The position numbers and the translations under genes were made by a program. A DNA stretch of 64,000 nucleotides, from the NCBI RefSeq assembly GCF_041296385.1, contig NC_091014.1, forward strand, positions 53,896,078-53,960,077. The letters are read 5' to 3'. This stretch comes from Aphelocoma coerulescens (lineage: Eukaryota; Chordata; Aves; Passeriformes; Corvidae). Within the stretch, counting starts at the first letter, position 1; each line of letters starts with the position of its first letter. The notes under the pieces were generated by a model that saw nothing but the letters and a program-made list of their open reading frames with translations, did no database searches and was not told where the DNA came from. Of the stretch, positions 19,493 to 32,500 are shown one piece after another.

Positions 19493-21815
19493 CCTGGGCT
19501 GACTCTGTCCTCCCACTACAGTTCTTCCCCTTTACCAAACTGATGTCCTAAAACCTGGATAATGGGTGCCCCGACTCTTCTCGTCTGGAATTTCCTTTGT
19601 TAGGCTCTTCTCTTCCTTCCTTGGTGCAATAGGGCAATGGAGCAGGACATTGGGGGTGGTGGGTGGGGAAGAACTGAGGGCAGAGTGGAGGAAACTGGAA
19701 GGCAATCACTTTAATTACAAGGCTGATGAGCTGCAGTGCCCTTTGGCCAGCTGGAAGGCATTGTGCTTTTGAAAAAATGGATTGGGGGAAAGAGTGCCTG
19801 GAAACCCTTGGCTTCCCTTTCCCCATGTGGTTCAAGGCTGCGTGTGGTGGGACGCTGCTCCCTCCAGCGCTTGTCAGGAAGGAGCAGGGGTTGAGCACGC
19901 TGCCATCTCTTTACAGTTTTCTCCCTCCAAAACAAGTTGTTGTGAAGACATTTGCAATTCCTAAGGGTCTCTCAGGACACTCAAAACACTAGGAATGGTA
20001 CGGTGCTCAGCACGACCTTCTGCTTTTTAGGGCTGGTTTGTGCCAGGAATTAGGAAACAATAATAAAGCCAGTGTCATCTTCCAAGAAATTCTTCAGGTA
20101 GCTAGAGGATTCTTCCCCAGGGTCTCCAAGGATTTATGTATGTGGTGAGCGGTTGTTTGGCAGTGTGTGTCTGGCTAAGGTCACGTGGAAACAGCAAGCA
20201 CAGGCTGACTGAGGAGTATCAAGTTTCTGGACTGAAGAGAGGCCACAGTCTGCTTAGGTTTCTTCGTGCTACGGTAGGGTTTTTTTTTAGTATTTTTTAA
20301 CAGTTATTTTGGTTTTCTGCATGGTCACCCAGTAGTTTAGGGGCTCCTTGGAGAGAGGAATAAAGCGGAAGAGGTTTTCAAAGAAATTAATTCCCTTTTC
20401 TTTTCCTCTCTCCAAAAGTCTAGCCTACAGTCATGGATATCATGTGAAATGAAAGAGGTCAAGTTATAAAATAAAAATGGGCTGAGGAGGGAAGCCTTTA
20501 TAGCAGTCAGTTTTGCCCTCTTGTTGCTACCAACCGCTGGTGTGGGAGCTGCAGAGGGTCCACCAGAACTTTCAGGCATTGGAAACACCCTGGCTTGGTA
20601 GTTGAACCAACCTCTCCTTTAGTGTTGGCCAACAAACATTCCATTAATGGGTGAATTGCTTTTTCCTGCCTTCCATGGGGGAGAGAGACTAGACATGGAG
20701 ACACCAAGAGGAATCTCCAGCAGCTGTTTTCCAGTCACCCAGGCGAGCTGTAGCTCAGCCATGCCTTCCATGGCAGGAGGAAGAAATGGTGAATTTGGAA
20801 CTGACTCATTGTGTTTAGCGCTTCCTGGCTGAGCTGCTGTTTGCTTCCATCTTTACATGTCTTGGTTGAACAGCAACCTCTGGGACCTGATGGAGCTCGA
20901 AGAATCCTGTTCCGTCATGCAGGAAACTCATTACTGGTTTGAGCTGGTGAAAGGAGGGCTTGTAACAACCTTTTCTCAGTTACTTTTCTCTCCAGAGCTC
21001 TGCAAACACATGAGCAGGTGCTCGAACATAAGAGACCACCTAAATGGCACCATCCCAACAGAGAGGCCACATGAGGACGGGACGATGGTGTTTGCTGACC
21101 CCTGGACACCTGGCAAGCACTCTTTTGCAGTCCATTGAGCACAGCCTCCCATAGTCAAGGGCAAATGGCTCTTAACGTTTTAAAAAGTCCTATTTCGTAA
21201 CACATTCCAATGACCAATACCAGCTGGCAGAGTTTTTAAACACTTTCCAGGCAGGATGTTCAGCCTGCAGGCATTCTGCTCCTGACTTGAAGCCATTTCT
21301 TCAAGAGGGGAAAATATTAATCTCAACAGCAACATTTTCTATGCTGATTGAAGTTGCACTTTGGAGAAAAACCCTGTTTGCATGGAAACTGCAAGCCAAT
21401 GGATCAGTGCACAATATGCAAAGATGTTTTAAAATACTTTGGGGCTGCTTTCCTCTCCTTGTATGTCAGCTGCTTTCCCGGGGGAGAAACAGTGTGATCC
21501 AGCTGCTCAGGTAAAGGGAAAGTGTATGATCACATCCCCGTGGAAGGTGAGGCTGCTGTGCCCGAGGGTGGGTGAGCTGGTCCAGTCCCACTGCTCGGGG
21601 GTGGGGAAGCCCCTCTTTGTTTTCTTGCTTGTTTGGTTTTGTTAGAGCCTTGTCTTGGGTTTGTTTACAGAGATGTATTTTGTTTAACCAAATATTAAAA
21701 ATGGGAAAAAAAAAAAAGTTTCCATATAAATGTCCTATCACTTCTGTATGTTCAATTGAATTGTTCTGTAACAAAGTATGTAAAGGATAAATAAATTTTT
21801 TTTTCTTTGGTTATA
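19493..21815 (+). other. JOSD1: JOSD1 3' untranslated region
   Basis: This is a long non-coding tail after the JOSD1 stop. The distal part (about 21650-21800) ends in AATAAA (21790-21795). Earlier AATAAA-type signals, such as the one near 20063, could give shorter forms. ORFs here are short and unrecognised. Confidence 0.65.
21790..21795 (+). terminator. JOSD1: JOSD1 polyadenylation signal AATAAA
   Basis: The hexamer lies in an A/T-rich end of the 3' UTR, about 275 bp from the convergent TOMM22 signal. Confidence 0.6.
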
Positions 21816-22068
21816 AAACCACCTTTTTGTGAGTTAAGAACTTTGAACGGCAGGCACTGGTGCTGAGGTAAGATCACCTCCCTGAGAATTCCCTTAAGCC
21901 ATGCAAGGCTTCCCCACCCCTCTGAAGGTGACAAAGCCACGTTCGTGCCTTCCGCACTGCCAAGCTGTGCATGAAATGGAGAGATCCCTACCCAGCAATC
22001 CCCGACAGCTCTGAAAGAACTGAGCCTCCCTCAAGGACATCTATTAAAACCACACTGCTCAGGTTGGA

Positions 22069-22074
22069 TTTATT
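22069..22074 (-). terminator. TOMM22: TOMM22 polyadenylation signal AATAAA
   Basis: The plus-strand tttatt reads AATAAA on the minus strand, about 620 bp after the TOMM22 stop codon. Confidence 0.55.
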
Positions 22075-22691
22075 TAATATTCCATACAAAAAAATACGCA
22101 GCTGATGTCTGTTCTACTTCATGAGGCAGAGAATCTGCGTGGATGTGATCGTCTCAAACCTGGCCTGCTGCTCCCTCGGTTCTCACACACACACAGCTGC
22201 AGTGAAAGTGTTTCTGCAGATGCATCTTCCCAAAGAGTGTTTTCCATGGGGTATTGATTGCCACCGGCACCCCTCCTTCCTCTGCTGGGAGTCACACTTC
22301 CTGCCACCACTGTCCTTCAGCTCCAAATCAGGCAGGAAAGCATTTGTTCTGTCTGACTGCTGCTTTTCAAAGCCTGACCTGTGCCCCAGGGTGTTTTGTG
22401 GGGGCAAGAAGCTGGCAGAGGAGCTCCCCCGGTCCAAGTCTGTAACTGGTTATGGCATACTGATTGAATAAAAGGAAATACTCATGATTTCTAAAGGAGA
22501 GGGGGATGCAGACAGGAGCCATCATCAGGTCCAGAGGGGGGCTTCCCTCCCTTGTTATGAACAGGTCAATGTCCCAAAGGAGAAGCAAAAATAAAAAGAA
22601 AAAAATGCCCTGGCCCAACAAATCAACAGTTCAATATATCATAATTGCAAGGTCTTCCCACTTGATATGAATCCAACTCAGCTCCCGCAAA

Positions 22692-23923
22692 TTAGATTTT
22701 TCCAGACAGTGGAGGCAGGGCCCCTGGCATTCCCCCTGAGAGCCCTGTGTTGGGTCCGAGGAGGATCTGGAAAGAAAAAAATCGATTCAGGGGTCTCAAG
22801 GACACAAGATGCCTTCCCATGCTGCCCCCCCCTGCCAGGTATTGGCAGCACTTTGCAGCACCAGTCCCATGCCTGCTGCAACAGCCAAGGCCAGTGCCTG
22901 ACAACAGCCCCTATTTCAGCCCCTCACAGCAGATTTTGGCTGGTGAAAGCCAGGTTGGGATTGCCGCCAGCCTGGCACTGCGAATTGGCACGATTGTCCT
23001 GTTAGAACATCCAGACAGAGCAGCTGGTGGGATGGGTGAGGCCACAGCACACAACAGACTGCACCCTTCTTCCCAAGCTCCCTCAGCAGCTGCTCACAGC
23101 GGGATATGCAGGCACTCCTGGCCAACTCTGCAGGGCCGGCAGAGAGGGCTGGGCCTTCCTGCCTCACCTGTCGCTGCTGCAGCTGCTGCTGTTGCTCCAT
23201 CTGCAGTTTTTCGGTTTCAAAGACGACAGGAAGAACCAGAATCATGAAGGAGGTGGTCCCAATCCACAGAGCTGCCCTAGAGAATCTACCAAGGAGAAAG
23301 AACCTTAAGAATCAGTTCTTTAGCCACTTCTTTTTGGCACAGTCCCGCGCTTCCCTTCCGTGCCTCAACCATCAGCCTTCCCCCAAATCCAACCCCGAGC
23401 TCCGGGGTATCCCCTTATCCCCGCCCTTCCCACGCCGCCCATAAACAAAAAACGTGGCTCGCCGCTCCCCGCAGGCCCCGCACTGCGCTACCAGCAGCAA
23501 AGCCACCGCGAAAGCCGGCGGAGCCGCCCCGCGCCCCCGCTCTGCCCGCCGGGCCCGCTCCGAGGGGCTCCCGCCAGGCCCGCCGCCCCCTCACCTGTAC
23601 ATCTTCTGCGCTACCGTCAGCGACAGGTCGAACGTAGCCCCGGCCGCCGATCGGACGCTCTCGGGGAACATCTCCGTGAGTCCCCACAGCCGCTCCGCCA
23701 GCGTCTCGTCCAGCTGCGGGCGGCACCACCATGTCAGGCCCCGCCGCACGGCCCTGCGCACCCCGCGGGGTCACCGCGCCCGCCCGGCCTTCCCCGCCGC
23801 CCGCCCCGATACCTCCTCGTCGTCCTCCTCCTCCTCCTCGAGCTCGTCCTCCAGTTCCTCGGCCTTGCCCGCACCGCCCTTGGGCAGCAGCTCCTCCGGG
23901 GACACGGACGCCGCGGCCGCCAT
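22692..23923 (-). CDS. TOMM22: Mitochondrial import receptor subunit TOM22
   Basis: Four coding exons on the minus strand are 23923-23813, 23713-23595, 23285-23168 and 22766-22692, 423 nt in all. They encode 140 residues (human 142). The product is the central receptor and organiser of the outer-membrane TOM complex, which receives mitochondrial precursor proteins. The cytosolic N terminus is highly acidic (a run of Glu/Asp at about 22-37). The conserved segment LWGLTEMFPESVRSAAG follows. A single tail-type transmembrane helix lies at about 82-100 (ALWIGTTSFMILVLPVV). The tail is Gln-rich and ends PLSGKI. All introns have GT/AG borders and phases agree. The start ATGGCGGCCGCG lies in a CpG island. 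JOSD1 converges on the 3' side; CBY1 lies upstream on the same strand. Confidence 0.97.
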
Positions 23924-24080
23924 CGCCACCAGACAGGACGGAGGGAGCGGCGGCTAGAGCGCCGCCGGAAGCGCGGCGGCCCTCCCGCCACCCGGCCCGG
24001 GAGAGGCAGCGGCCCCTGGCGGCGCGGAGGAGCATAGGCCGCCCCCCGCCCCGGCCCCCGCAGCAGAGCGCGACGCGTTA
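23400..24080 (-). promoter_or_regulatory. TOMM22: TOMM22 CpG island
   Basis: This GC- and CpG-rich block covers exons 1-2 and the ~155 bp upstream of the start codon. No TATA box is seen. The promoter must be short, because the CBY1 polyadenylation signal lies at 24102-24107. Confidence 0.65.
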
Positions 24081-24101
24081 CAAACACCCTCAGAACCCGG
24101 C

Positions 24102-24107
24102 TTTAAT
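24102..24107 (-). terminator. CBY1: Probable CBY1 polyadenylation signal ATTAAA
   Basis: The plus-strand tttaat reads ATTAAA on the minus strand, about 470 bp after the CBY1 stop and immediately before the TOMM22 CpG island. Confidence 0.5.
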
Positions 24108-24579
24108 TGCAAGGTTTTATGTGAAATATGCAAAACTCTCGAGAACGAGCAACTCGAGCATCCCGCTCGCCCAAGGCAGACGGTGAGGCTTGTACAAGCA
24201 CCCGCAGGCTCCCCAGGGGGAGCGGGCAGAGGTCTCCCTGCTTTTGTAGGCAGAGAAGGCAGGAGGAGCCCTCATGGAGACAGATCTTCTCCACCGCCCG
24301 TTGTCCGGCTGCTTTAAAGAATAGGGTACCTATGCTGGGCTGCGGTGAGGAAACATATAAAGGTAAAGTGCTCTGAGGAAAATCGTGTTAATTAACAGTG
24401 CTGTGGTGCCAAACCAGCCATTAGCAGTACCCACGGCACCACACGGCGCTGGAGGCATCTTGGCACTTGTGGTCCCATGAAACAAAGTACCTCCACACAG
24501 TACCAACACGGCTGGGAGGCCCAAGCCAGCCCCAGCATCCCGTGGGCCAAGACCCAGAACCAGCCTGGCCACCTCTTGT

Positions 24580-26559
24580 TCACTTCTTTTTCCGGCTGTG
24601 CTGCTTCAGTTCCTCCAGCTCCTTCTCCATCAGGTGGGACTCGGCAGTGGTTTCAGAGAGCTGGAACACACAGCAAACAACAACAGGAGTGAGTTAAAAG
24701 CTTGTGAGGCTTTTCCAACCTCACAGCACAACCGAGATTTACAGCCACAAGCCAGGACCTGCGGGAGGGAATTTGTTCCTGTTGAGCAAGGGGGAAGCTG
24801 CCATTTCACACTTCACTGAGCTCGCCTGGAAAACCTGGAGAGCAGCTAGGGCTTCTGCTAAGTGTTCCAGCCACAAAAGCCACTTTCCAGTTTTAAAACA
24901 CGTGAAGAGTAAGGAAAGAAAATATTTGTTCAGACTGACATAAAGGCTAAATCACTTATGACCTGAGAAGAGATGTGTGTTCTATTTCACTGAATGTCTC
25001 TCCAGATTTTAAGCACAAAAGCTGTGATCTCTGGGTAAGGTTGAAATTCATTCATCCACAGGCTTACACACAGAATAGGTGTCACACTCCTCATGACATC
25101 AGATGGAAGCTTTAATATTCTGTGACCAGAGAGGATGGCTGTAACTCAGTTTCAAAGTTAGGGCAGAGGACAGAGTGGCAAGAAAAATGCCATATTCTGT
25201 GCAGAAAGGGAAAGAAGAGGCATGGCACTTGCAGGGGCTTCTATCTCCTCAGTCACAGTGCTCTCTCAACAAGCTCTGATATGGGGAAAACTGTCCCCTC
25301 TTCTCACAGAAGGGATCAGGCTTTATTCCCACAGCCACTTTGCCATTATACCTGTGTTGCACGGCAGCGTAAAGCAGGAAGTGGGGTGCAGTGAGAGCAG
25401 CCTTTTTCAGGGGACCCAGCACCCCTTGCTTGGGCATCCCCACTGCTATGGGCAGGCAGGAGTTGGGCAAAGGCTCACCATGTCCAGCAGAATATCCACT
25501 TTCAGCCGAAGTAGGTTGTTTTCTTCCTCTAGCTGCTGGTTTCGTTTGCGCAAGCGCTGCAATTCCCGGCGATCCCCCAGGAAGCTTCCTGATTCTTGGA
25601 GGAAAGAAGGAGGTCAAAATACAGATTGTCAGCCAACTGTGGCTACTTCAAACCAGAGCAAGCTGAGCTGCACTCTACCTGACACCCACTGGCCATTTTC
25701 AAACTTCAGGCTCTGGCCAGCAAGGTTCATTGTGGGGGTGCCGTATTCCAGACCCAGCTCAATCTCACGGGTGGATCTATCCTGCAGGGAGAAGATCACA
25801 CTCAGCATTTCACAGAATTTCAGAGCCACCCCCTTCTCTCCCACTTCTTAGTGACTGGCATGGAAGATGCTGGTCCAAATGGCCTTGGAGCTTGAAATCC
25901 TACTTTGGTCATGTACTGCTGCAGTAGATGGAGGACTGGCTCCTCTCACTACCGTGAGAGGTACCCCTACACTTTCTCCCACCCACACACTCATCTCCCT
26001 GCACTTGGAGACCATTGGTGAGAAGTTTTCGGTGGCACAGTTCTGGATTGCAAGTGGGGTGATGATGATTCTTCCCTGAGCTATTCCATTTCTAGCTTTA
26101 TGTATAGTCAGCAGCGATCAGGAACGGTGCTGCACCGCAGGAAGAAAGCAGCACAGTTGGAATAATAGAACATACTGAGTTGGAAAGAACCCACAAGGAT
26201 CACTGAGTCAACCTCCTGGCCCTGCACAGGACCATCCCCAAGAGCTACACCATGTGCCTGAGTATTGTCCAAACACTTCCTGAACTCTGTCAGGCTTGGT
26301 GCTGTGACCACTGCCCTGGGAAGTCTGTTCCAGAGCCTGACCACCCTGTGGATGGAGAACCTTTTCCTGCCCCAGAAGCAGCTGGGAGCTCTTGTAAGGA
26401 TTATGGCACACACAGCAGGAGCCACCCACCCGTGCCACCAAGGAAGCACTCCTGCAGCAAGCCGCAGGTGCTGGGACTCACCAGGTGCAGGTTGGACAGC
26501 GAGGCCCATTTCCTGGGGGGGGTCTTCTTCGGGCTGAAGGAGTTCCCAAAGAGAGGCAT
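24580..26559 (-). CDS. CBY1: Protein chibby homolog 1
   Basis: Four coding exons on the minus strand are 26559-26482, 25781-25679, 25594-25479 and 24660-24580, 378 nt in all. They encode 125 residues (human 126). Chibby binds beta-catenin to antagonise Wnt signalling and acts at the ciliary base and distal appendages of centrioles. The N terminus is MPLFGNSFSPKKTPPRK, with Ser20 retained at the 14-3-3-binding position. The central block is DRSTREIELGLEYGTPTMNL. The C-terminal coiled coil (about 70-110) has regular Leu heptads, and the tail is basic (RKKK). Exon 1 contains a run of eight C that keeps the frame. Intron 1 contains a CR1 insertion close to the exon 1 donor. All phases agree. Confidence 0.96.
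26157..26445 (-). mobile_element. CR1 LINE 3'-end fragment in CBY1 intron 1
   Basis: In reverse orientation this shows the CR1 3' region (agttggaaagaacccacaag, cagcttctggggcaggaaaa in sense, and similar phrases). Its 5'-truncated edge lies about 35 bp from the CBY1 exon 1 donor at 26481. Confidence 0.85.
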
Positions 26560-27420
26560 CGCACGCTGCTGGCCAGGCTTACACGGGGCTCCTGAAGGAG
26601 CAGGAGAGACACAAGCGGTCTGAGGCTGTGGGCCAAGAGCAGCGATGTGGCAAGGCGGCTGCTCTCCGCAGGCGGAGCCCCCCGGCTCTCAGGCCAAGAC
26701 GGCGATCTGAGGGGGGTTCTGGCCGCCTCCCCGCCACTGCCACAGGGCAGCACCGGCCCTCCACGGGCACGGCCCTCGCACTTCCACCGCCACGTGACCG
26801 AGCTGGGCAGCGGGCAGCGGGCAGAGGACGGACGGTGCGAGGTGTGACCCCCTCCCCCAGCCCCCCCCCTTCCCCGCGCTCCCCGCCCTCGGCCGGTACC
26901 CCCAGCGCCACGCGGCCCGGCACCTCGGGGGGCACGGGCCGTACCACCCTACGGGCACGCCGAGGAGCTGGAAGACGAGCACCGCGGGGCGCTATTCCCC
27001 GCACGGGACACCACCGGAATGCTCCTTTTTTCTGTTTTCCCTCCCAGCATCTCACTGGCGAAAGCAGCGGGCTCGGCAAGAGCAGAGCCGATGAAGAATA
27101 CCCCCCATCCCCCCTCCGCCGCAGTGGTAGGGTCAGCCCCACGGTGCGGGGGCGGTTGGGCCGGGCTGTTCCATCGAGCTTCGCCTTAATTCCGGGGGGG
27201 GGCCGCACCTCTCCGTCGGGCCGCGCCTGCTCCCGGCGCTCCCCGTCCGCCGCCGGTGGGATCCGCCGCGTGTCCCGGGAGCGGTTTGCGGCCGCCGCGT
27301 TGCCGTGGCGACGGGATCTCCGCTCCGCCTCCTGTGGTGGAGGGAGACGGGGACGGAGGGCCGGGCAGCGGGCTTGGCGGTCGGGCTCTGCTCACGGGTG
27401 GGCTGCGTCAGGGTAGCGCC
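26560..27420. promoter_or_regulatory. CBY1: CBY1 CpG-island promoter
   Basis: This GC-rich block lies directly upstream of CBY1. In other vertebrates FAM227A starts divergently from this kind of island, but I see no plus-strand coding exon. Long ORFs on both strands here are compositional. Confidence 0.6.
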
Positions 27421-27654
27421 GTGCTGACCGCGTTTTCCTTAACACCTTCCCTAAAACGCTCGACTCGCTTGGAAGAGTTTTTCAAATTGTTTTTGGTGGG
27501 GATTTTTTGTTTATTTTTGCGGATAAATAACTAAACGCCGTTAGGCAGAGAACCCCTCCTTGCTTGGGAGCGTGGGAGAAGAAGTGGAGGAGGTCTGGGG
27601 TCCTGGACTGCACGGGGTCAGGGGGTGATGGGTGAGGAGTTGGTGAGAGAAGAA

Positions 27655-27900
27655 TCATACAGAACACAGAATCAGTTAGGTTGGAAAAGGTCTCTTGAGA
27701 CCATCAGGTCCTGTCTTTGACCGAACACCACCGTGTGAGCACGACCGTGACACGGTGCCATGTACAGTCTTTGCTCACACACCTCCAGGGACAGTGACTC
27801 CACAGCAGCAGCTCCTCACACACCTTCCTTTGAAGCAGTCCCAGCATCCTGATTTCTTGTGCACATTGCAAAGTCCTCCCTTTCTGCACGTGACGGAATA
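27655..27900 (-). mobile_element. CR1 LINE 3'-end fragment
   Basis: The plus strand reads 'agaatcagttaggttggaaa' and 'gaccatcaggtcctgtcttt', the reverse complement of the CR1 3' tail. It is diverged and truncated. Confidence 0.8.
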
Positions 27901-29524
27901 AATTTATATTCATTGTGTTACTTGCTGCCTTGTATTCCATGGGAGGTGGCAGTGGCAGTTGGTTTGGATAGTATTTTGAATGAATGGCACGGGTGTGTAA
28001 CACGTATCACCAGCACTTTTTATGTTGCAGAGGCAAACTGCCACTCCTAAACTATAAAATAATCCTCCAGTATGTTAGAATAGTGATCTGAAGTTACTTG
28101 CTTCATTGTTAAAAAAGCTTATGTTGAGGACTTCCTGGGGCTTTCTTTAGAAAATTTTGGATTAATGAGATACTAAGATGCTGATTTTAGTTAAAAGGGT
28201 ACAATAAAGACAAGGAAACAAAGAAGGGGGCAGGCAGATAAAAGGAGGAGAAAAGAAAAGAATCACCAACATCTGAATTTGGTTTGTACATGTATTAATA
28301 CTCCAGGAAAAAAAAAATTATCTAACTGTCTTTCATTCCCAGAGTGCTTAATTGGCACCCTGCCTTAAGTGAACCAGAAAATTGCTCGCTTGGAATGAGA
28401 ATTGGAAAAATAGCACAGTTAAACCTGGTGACTTGAGACAAAAAAATCTGGTGCTGCAGTATCTTTTGGTAGTCCAGTTAACCAGTATCTGGTTCTTGCA
28501 CGGCACATGCTATAAAACCAGTTGCCTTCTGACCCAGTGTACCAGAGTCTGCGCACTGGAATGCAGTGATTTTTGCAATAAGAAAAGTCATTATAATGGG
28601 GTGGGGGGGGGAAGTCAACACCCTTAAAAGTAGAATAAAAACTCACTGTTCACAGCAAGGTATTTGTGAAGTAGTTGTGGCTTCTATCACCATTTACTAT
28701 CCATATGTGTATGCATATATTGGAAAAGAAAGATGAAAGGAAGGTCCAGAAAAATGAGGGTGAGGACTTTGGAAGAAAACCTGAGAGAACGCAGAATTAC
28801 AATTTTGAAATGAAAAAATGAAGGCAGCTCACCTCGGTGCTTGTAAGAGCCAAAGACCATACAGGATAGTGAGGGACTGAGCTCTTAACACTCATATTGG
28901 TTGGGGTTTTTGTCCAGTAATGTTCACCTTCCTAGAAGAAACCTGTATGTTTCAGCACAGTTGTTGCTTGAATTCTCCTTGCATTGAGCAGGATGACTGT
29001 TGTAGTAACACATTGTAATTATTGTAAAACTAAAACTGTCTCATGCATCTAGGGTCTCAGAGTGATTCTCTGACTGCCTCTTTCTGTGGAGCAGAGACCT
29101 GGAAAAAGCCAGGCAGCCCATCCCCAGTGCTTTGGCATGTGAGGTGAATGCTTCCTTCTGTGCCTGGTTGCTGTGTCCACGGTGGGTAATACCTGTGTGA
29201 ATGGTCTCATGGTTGGTAGGACTTGTCAACAAGAGTTCAGAAAACTTCCCCTGGAGACTAAGAGAAGGAGGTTCAGTGTCTGATTTGAACTGTGATTTGC
29301 TACAGGAATCTTTCTTCTTCTGCATGGTTTGACTAAATTTCATTTCTTGCCATACTCCATTTCCTTGAAAAATGCTGTGGAATTTCCTCACTGCACCAAC
29401 CTCCCAGGGTATTTTGGCAGCAGCTTTTCCTCATTGTTTCTCCACCTACACACCAGGTAGATACCGAGACAAGAACTGACTGTTGTTGTTTCTAGCATTG
29501 TCTCTCCGTGTATTGCAAATACAT

Positions 29525-29547
29525 ACATATATATATATATATATATA
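29525..29547. repeat. (TA)n microsatellite
   Basis: An uninterrupted AT/TA dinucleotide run of about 23 bp. Confidence 0.9.
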
Positions 29548-32500
29548 GTTTGACATATGATTTTCAGCTATGTTAAAAGCATTATGGTGTAGTACTGTGC
29601 ATCCTTCTGTGTCTGTCACTCTGTGGGAAAAAGAACACCTAGCACACACTCTTTCTCCCAGGATAATAACTACAGAGATCCCTTGGGAACTGCAAAAGCC
29701 CATTAAATGGTGAAGAGCCTGTATGGTACAGTCACTGTATAAGGAGGCTGCCTATGTTCCCAGGAAGACATCTTTGGGAACACTGGTGGAAGGCTGAGAG
29801 ATTGACAGGATGAAGATAGGGCTGTAGCACATGGCAGTGTGGAAATTTTGGAATAGACCCAAGCTGTTCTTGGTAGCCTAATTTGGAGCATCTTCTTCAG
29901 TGTTTTTGGCTCACAAGTGATAGAGAATCTACAGCTTAGATGTTCTCAGAGCTGCTTTTAACTCCACAGTGTTCCTCTTGGCTTTTTTCATGTAAACTGC
30001 AGGATTATTATTGTTCTCTGTTATATCAATAATTACAGGGAAACCCCATTGACTGGTGAATTCAGTAGACTTACTCTAGACTAACTCTGACATCAAAGAG
30101 AATATTTATTTTAGTTATTGTATAGAAAATTGCTACATTGCCTGGTGGGATAAATGAGACTGAGTTTAAAACCTATAAAATAAAACTTTTTTTGGCATAT
30201 TGAAATTAATTCCCTGCCCAATTAAATTTTTCAGCAGTGAGGTAATTCCTGTTGCCCCAGTGCTGGCAGCTAATGATGTCCCTTCTTTTAGAATCCTAGA
30301 TGTTAAATACCTCACCTATATTTCACTGACAAAGCCGACACTTCCTTTTCTCTCTCTGTTTTTTTGTTTCATTATAGCTAACTCAAGAGATAAAAGAACA
30401 GCTGTTTCACTGCTTTCTAGAGAAATGTGCCTTTCCTCCCGCTTGACTGTTACAGATTCCACCACCAGGAGGCCCCCATTCCAGTGCTTATAGCTAGGCA
30501 AAGAAAACACCAGGAGAGTGAAGAGAAGTGGAAAAACACATCCGCACAAGAGTAATCTGAAATTAATACTTATCCTATAAATGGAGGTTTTCAGAGTACT
30601 GTGCAGGCATCTATTAATTAATTATTGCAAGTGTCCTAATATCCAGCTATTTTGGATGCCATGACTTTTGGAGATAATGAAGTGTTTGTCACAGAGTGGG
30701 ACCCTTCGTTGAACAGCCGAGTGATAGCCAGGAAAGTTCATGCCTCTGTCTTCTGGATGGGTCTTAGTAACCTAAATAAAATAATAAAATGCAGTAAAGC
30801 ACAGGTTATATTTCTCATCCCTCATGTGTGCCCTCTATCACCCAACAAATGTGCCTTCACCTACTTTGCCTCTGCCTTCTCCCTTTTAGTTACTTACTTA
30901 TTCACAGGTTCTTAATTTCCTTTCACTTTTCACAGCTGGCTTTTATCGTCTCCTAAAGTTCTAAATATCTGCACTAACACTCTTTCTGATTGTTCTATTT
31001 TGCTAACCAGACCTTTAAAGAAAGGAGGAAGGAGAAATGTTTTCATCCTTATTTTTTTACCAAATCACGTACTTCTTCCCTACTGGCTTTTCAAAGCTAC
31101 AGTTGTTACTTTGGCTGAAATGTAGACTTTGCTATTCAAAAGAACACTGTGTACATGATCTCTTAACTAAAAAGTATATAGAGTTGTCATTCTTTTTTCC
31201 TTAAGCCCTATTTTTTTTCTCTTCACTGCTGAGTCAAGCCTTGTGTATCTGCTTCTGTGCTTGTTTCCCACGTCTCAGTACTGATAAGTCCAAGACTCAG
31301 CTTTGCAATGCAGTTTCAGAACGAATGATAGGTGAGAACAGTTTTGCTCCTGTCAGGAAATGCAGCTCCTGCAAGCTGTAAGGTTGCAAACTGAGTTACC
31401 CCTTGTCTTTCAAACTCAGTTCCTGCCCTCCTTCCCTGAATTCACACATACATACTACATGTTTACATTTGTTTACTTGGGCCTCTCTAATATGTGCTAA
31501 CGTGGCAAACATATCCTCTGCTCTAAGAAGTAGAAAAAGTGTAAATTAAGCCATGATGTTGTGTGCAGGCAGTTGAGCCACACACATGCTCTGGAGAGAA
31601 TCCACTGCTTCCCTGACAAGAGTTTGCCACAAGGCTGTACTTGGTGTCTGGGAGACCAAAGGTTCAGAGATCATGTGCAGCCCACAGCAGCGAAAGCTTG
31701 TGTTAAGCTTTATTTCACTCTGTTCCTATTACCTGGCTACTCTTTGCTTGCTTCCACATCTGTATTTCATTAATTTCCTTGTCTCTTACTTTCAGAGTCA
31801 TCTGTTTCCATGGCTCACTTAAGATGTCCTTTCCAGGAAATGATGAAATATTAAACCTCCAGTCTGTAGGTTCCTGATGGGCAGATGCAGGGAAAGGGAA
31901 TACCAGGGAAAGGGTCTCAAGCATCTCTCTGTATGGGTTGGTGTTTTGGTGCTGTTGTAACCCTTCACCACTGGCAGCAGCTGCAGACAAGATGTTGGGC
32001 CTTTGGACTGTGCTGCTGTGTTGTTTATAAGGGAGAGCAAACAGGGTCTGCATTCTAAGTTCCCTTCCAAGCTGATTTCATCTCAGGCCTCAGATGAACA
32101 TAAATTGTGCTTTGCTCATACAAACAAGTGCACTCGTGTCATGAACCGCATTGTGAGATACTGTGAAGCTCAGTGTGTATAGCATGCTATGAAGATAGGA
32201 GAGAAGGGCTAAGTATTCTTTCCTCTTCCATGTTCTTTCACCATTCCTTCTATATCTTCACTTAGGCACACTAACAGCTCCAAGAAGCTACACTAACTGG
32301 GACTATTCCCAGTTGGAACCAGAAAAATTCAAGATGAACAAACTGCTGTCACCAAAGGGAGAGTCACACAAACATTGAGGTAAGCATCCTCCCTAGACCC
32401 TGCTAATCAAAATAAGAATTTTGTATCCAACCCAGGTGGTCATTTTTCCCCCGAGGGTGCCTTGATCTATAGGTCTTACTCTACACCAATTCTTTGTGTT

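Noticed and set aside
23415..24087. Long Arg/Pro/Gly ORFs over the TOMM22 CpG island.
   Set aside because: They are out-of-frame shadows of TOMM22 exons 1-2 and GC-rich flanks.
26482..26559. Apparent frameshift in CBY1 exon 1 at a run of eight C.
   Set aside because: Counting the run gives AAG AAG ACC CCC CCC AGG, which keeps the conserved KKTPPRK frame through to the donor.
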